Part shown: piece after piece, positions 61,605 through 64,000 of the stretch
Numbering within the stretch: position 1 is the first letter of the stretch
Layout: every line of letters begins with the position of its first letter
Notes under the pieces: generated by a model
The model's input: the letters and a program-made list of their open reading frames with translations, nothing else
What the model was told of the DNA's origin: nothing
The model's database searches: none
Translations under genes and position numbers: made by a program
DNA from: CBDCUI01 sp965223115
Lineage (GTDB): Bacteria > Pseudomonadota > Gammaproteobacteria > UBA4575
Assembly (NCBI GenBank): GCA_965223115.1
Contig: OZ244982.1
Location: 248,001 to 312,000, forward strand
DNA: 64,000 bases
Direction of reading: 5' to 3'

Positions 61605-62729
61605 ATGAAATTTTCATGGCATATCTTAATTATATTTTTTGTTTTAACTATGTTTGCATCTTCTTCGATCGCGGGAGAAGTAGAACACAAGCATCATCCT
61701 ATAGGTTTTGATATCGGGCATCATGGAATGAGTCATGCGAATAGTAAAGCTCCAATTGGAGTGATGGGAGATCACATGCATCATAAGGGTGGATGGATGG
61801 TTTCCTATCGGTATATGCGTATGGAAATGAAAGGTAACCGTGATGGTAGCAGTGATCTAAGTCCAGCAGAAATCGCGACAACGGTGGCTAACCCATTTTT
61901 TGGTCAGCCCATGCAGCCACCGACCTTACGAGTTGTGCCAACACAAATGACTATGGATATGCATATGTTCGGAATGATGTATGCCCCAACGGATTGGCTA
62001 ACATTGATGTTGATGGGATCTTATCTTAAGAAAGATATGGATCATTTAACGTTTATGGGTCCAGTAGGGACATCAGTGAGAGGTGGTTTTACTACACGCT
62101 CAAGTGGGTTTGGGGATACGAAATTAAGTGGCTTGATTCGTTTGTATGATGATGACATGCACCATTTTCATTTTAATGTAGGCATGAGTTTTCCAACAGG
62201 TTCTATTACCGAAACGGATGACGTGTTAACACCCACCGGTGCGACTCCCACAGTAACATTGCCATATCCAATGCAGTTGGGCTCTGGCACATTCGATTTT
62301 TTGCCGGGCATTACCTATACAGGTAAATCAGGTCGCATGGGCTGGGGCGCGCAATACAGCGGAGTGATACGGCTCGAAGATGAGAATCACGAAGACTATA
62401 GCTTAGGCGATGAGCATAGAATCACGGCGTGGGGGAGTTACTTATGGAAACCCTGGATCAGCACTTCAGCAAGAATTGCGGGACAGACTATTGATAAAAT
62501 AGATGGGCAAAACCCAGATATCGTTGCTCCTGTGCAAACTGCTGATCCTAATAATCAAGGCGGAGAGCGTGTTGATTTTTTATTAGGCGTGAATTTATCG
62601 GGTAATTCTTTTGGTTTAAATGGACATCGTTTAGCACTGGAGTTTGGAGCACCTATCTATCAGCACTTAAATGGGCCGCAATTAGAAACCGATTGGGTTG
62701 TTACTGCAGGTTATCAATTTGCATTTTAG
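61605..62729 (+). CDS. Outer-membrane transporter-like beta-barrel, His/Met-rich
   Basis: This 374-residue protein has a signal peptide (1-24), then a His/Met-rich segment (HKHHPIGFDIGHHGMSH, DHMHHKGGWM) and barrel strands ending with YQFAF, whose terminal Phe is the BAM signal. It resembles the transporter group PF13557 (MetA pathway of phenol degradation-like), often linked to copper or other metals. The His/Met clusters are consistent with metal binding. It stands alone in its transcription unit. Confidence 0.8.
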   Translation: MKFSWHILIIFFVLTMFASSSIAGEVEHKHHPIGFDIGHHGMSHANSKAPIGVMGDHMHHKGGWMVSYRYMRMEMKGNRDGSSDLSPAEIATTVANPFFGQPMQPPTLRVVPTQMTMDMHMFGMMYAPTDWLTLMLMGSYLKKDMDHLTFMGPVGTSVRGGFTTRSSGFGDTKLSGLIRLYDDDMHHFHFNVGMSFPTGSITETDDVLTPTGATPTVTLPYPMQLGSGTFDFLPGITYTGKSGRMGWGAQYSGVIRLEDENHEDYSLGDEHRITAWGSYLWKPWISTSARIAGQTIDKIDGQNPDIVAPVQTADPNNQGGERVDFLLGVNLSGNSFGLNGHRLALEFGAPIYQHLNGPQLETDWVVTAGYQFAF

Positions 62730-62856
62730 TAAAAATATTTCAGATTTAGTCAAGATTTAAAAATTTCGCTGGAATCAATTTGGAATAACTCATATAAGAA
62801 ATAAGATAACTTTGCGCACTTATTTTATATAAATGCGCAAAGATGTTTTGATCAAA

Positions 62857-63543
62857 TTATTTTGAAGAGCCGCTTTTAATGGCAAGGTTAGCTACAGCAG
62901 AACGTAGTGCATCAGCATGAGGATTTGTTGCGGACCGTTCAATTAGAATATCACGTGGGCTTGTTTTGCCATGATAATAGGCATTGTTCCAATCATCGCG
63001 AATTTTAATTACAGCCCCTTCAATATTGATTCCTCCATATATGCCTTTAGACCTGGAAAACGCTAGAATATCTGCGGTTTGTGCTTTTGCACCTGCGCCG
63101 ATGGGGCCTGCCGCAATACTTGCATCGCCGCCTAATTTAAAGGATGAGGTAAGCAACGCATCGATGCCTCTGTCTGTCATCACCATTAAGATTATTTCGG
63201 AAACTTCAACACCAATTTGAAAGCCAACGGTCCCGGAACCCATGGTATAAAATGCCGGGTCACTCCAAATATTGCCTTTTCCTTTAGCAAGTAATACACC
63301 GCTGCCACCTGACCCACCGAAGATAAAACCACCCTTTACTAATTGTGGCAGAATAAATACTCCTTTGGCCTTGTTCATATTATCCCTAAGCCAGGTCATA
63401 TTTGGGTCAACAGTAAAAGTATTAACAGATTTTGTAGCAGCATCCACTAATGATTCAGCGGTGGTTTCATTAGCTATTGCTTTAAAAGAAGTGGCAAAAA
63501 CTAGAAAAACTATAAATAACAGGCTTGTTTTTGATTTGTGCAT
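62857..63543 (-). CDS. SYLF-domain periplasmic protein
   Basis: This 228-residue exported protein has a signal peptide (about 1-24) and a SYLF lipid-binding-type domain: NMNKAKGVFILPQLVKGGFIFGGSGGSGVLLAK, FYTMGSGTVGFQIGVEVSEIIL and FKLGGDASIAAGPIGAGAKA. It is not a lipoprotein, unlike the SYLF protein at 54.1 kb, and the two are distant. The role in bacteria is unknown. Confidence 0.88.
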   Translation of the reverse strand: MHKSKTSLLFIVFLVFATSFKAIANETTAESLVDAATKSVNTFTVDPNMTWLRDNMNKAKGVFILPQLVKGGFIFGGSGGSGVLLAKGKGNIWSDPAFYTMGSGTVGFQIGVEVSEIILMVMTDRGIDALLTSSFKLGGDASIAAGPIGAGAKAQTADILAFSRSKGIYGGINIEGAVIKIRDDWNNAYYHGKTSPRDILIERSATNPHADALRSAVANLAIKSGSSK

Positions 63544-63658
63544 TTTCTAATTCCTCGTTTAGGAGGTTTAACTGGTTATTTGGTATTGGAATAGCTCGGC
63601 TTAAGCTTAATCAAGCTGCGTATTATAGAGTATGACTGATGTAAATACGTTCAATAAT

Positions 63659-64000
63659 TTATATGTTACTAATATAACGTTTGGCCCAGCAGGCTGTATG
63701 TTCAGCAATATACTCAGCATCTTTCTTTTTGGTGATTAAATGATCAGCTTTATCCAGTGATATGAAGCTTTTAGGATGTTTGGCTTGCATAAAGATTCTG
63801 GCCGCTTCATCTATTGAGACTATATCATCATATGGGGAATGGAAAATTAGAATTGGCTTGTTTAGTTTTTTAGTAAAGCTGTGGTTATCATATGCTTTTA
63901 GGCCATTTATATACTCTTTCGTCAGTTTTAATTCGTTGTCAAATACCATTACATTTGCGAAGCCTTGATTAATTATATTGGGGATATGCTCTTCAAAATG
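63659..64000 (-). CDS. Alpha/beta hydrolase, C-terminal part (partial)
   Basis: The frame is open to the right edge, so the 5' part is missing. The 113 visible residues match the end of the alpha/beta hydrolase seen in alpha/beta hydrolase-OsmC fusions: KPILIFHSPYDDIVSIDEAARIF (acid residue region) and SFISLDKADHLITKKKDA with the catalytic His. It stops after WAKRYISNI with no OsmC domain. The nucleophile serine lies beyond the window. Confidence 0.8.
   Translation of the reverse strand, partial: HFEEHIPNIINQGFANVMVFDNELKLTKEYINGLKAYDNHSFTKKLNKPILIFHSPYDDIVSIDEAARIFMQAKHPKSFISLDKADHLITKKKDAEYIAEHTACWAKRYISNI

Overview
The window is AT-rich DNA from a gammaproteobacterium. The order prs - rplY - pth - ychF - tRNA-Met is the usual gammaproteobacterial arrangement. 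The gene content (a four-cysteine FNR, FixL/FixJ, RegB/RegA, monohaem cytochromes c, many c-di-GMP and stress proteins) suggests a facultative or microaerophilic bacterium that follows oxygen and redox closely. I cannot name the genus.

Region 1 (1-26 kb) is a low-oxygen and stress region. It holds FtsH, a rhomboid protease, a LOG protein, an MBL-fold RNase-like protein, a DUF4405 membrane protein, a cation/proton antiporter, a formate/nitrite channel, a CDF transporter, an APC permease, three universal stress proteins, Hsp20, CHAD and MgtC/DUF4010 proteins, a CbpM-like protein, two cytochromes c, FNR, the haem sensor pair FixL-FixJ, a receiver-like protein without phosphorylation residues, and a K+ channel-like protein. 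Nine sequences that match or nearly match the FNR box TTGAT-N4-ATCAA lie in its intergenic gaps. Several sit about 41 bp upstream of a predicted start site with a good -10 hexamer. The regulators at 20-24 kb therefore probably control their neighbourhood.

Region 2 (26-31.3 kb) is conserved housekeeping: an EEP-family phosphatase, YceI, Prs, ribosomal protein L25, peptidyl-tRNA hydrolase, YchF and elongator tRNA-Met.

Region 3 (31.27-48.02 kb) is a genomic island inserted at the 3' end of tRNA-Met. A 48-bp direct repeat of the tRNA 3' end marks its far side. It carries two large secreted Rhs/YD-repeat loci, each followed by a putative immunity gene and an orphan Rhs tip with its own putative immunity gene. 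It also carries an AbiEi/AbiEii-like toxin-antitoxin pair behind two palindromic operators, a tRNA-Phe 3' fragment and gene debris. I see no integrase.

Region 4 (48-64 kb) is signalling and envelope biology. A three-gene operon encodes an outer-membrane barrel, a periplasmic protein and a GGDEF-EAL enzyme. There is a second, larger CHASE8-HAMP-PAS-GGDEF-EAL enzyme, the redox pair RegB/RegA, two SYLF-domain proteins, a small Tat-signal protein, an outer-membrane transporter-like barrel, and two decayed genes (an EamA transporter and a copy of the 140-aa neighbour protein). An alpha/beta hydrolase is cut by the right edge.
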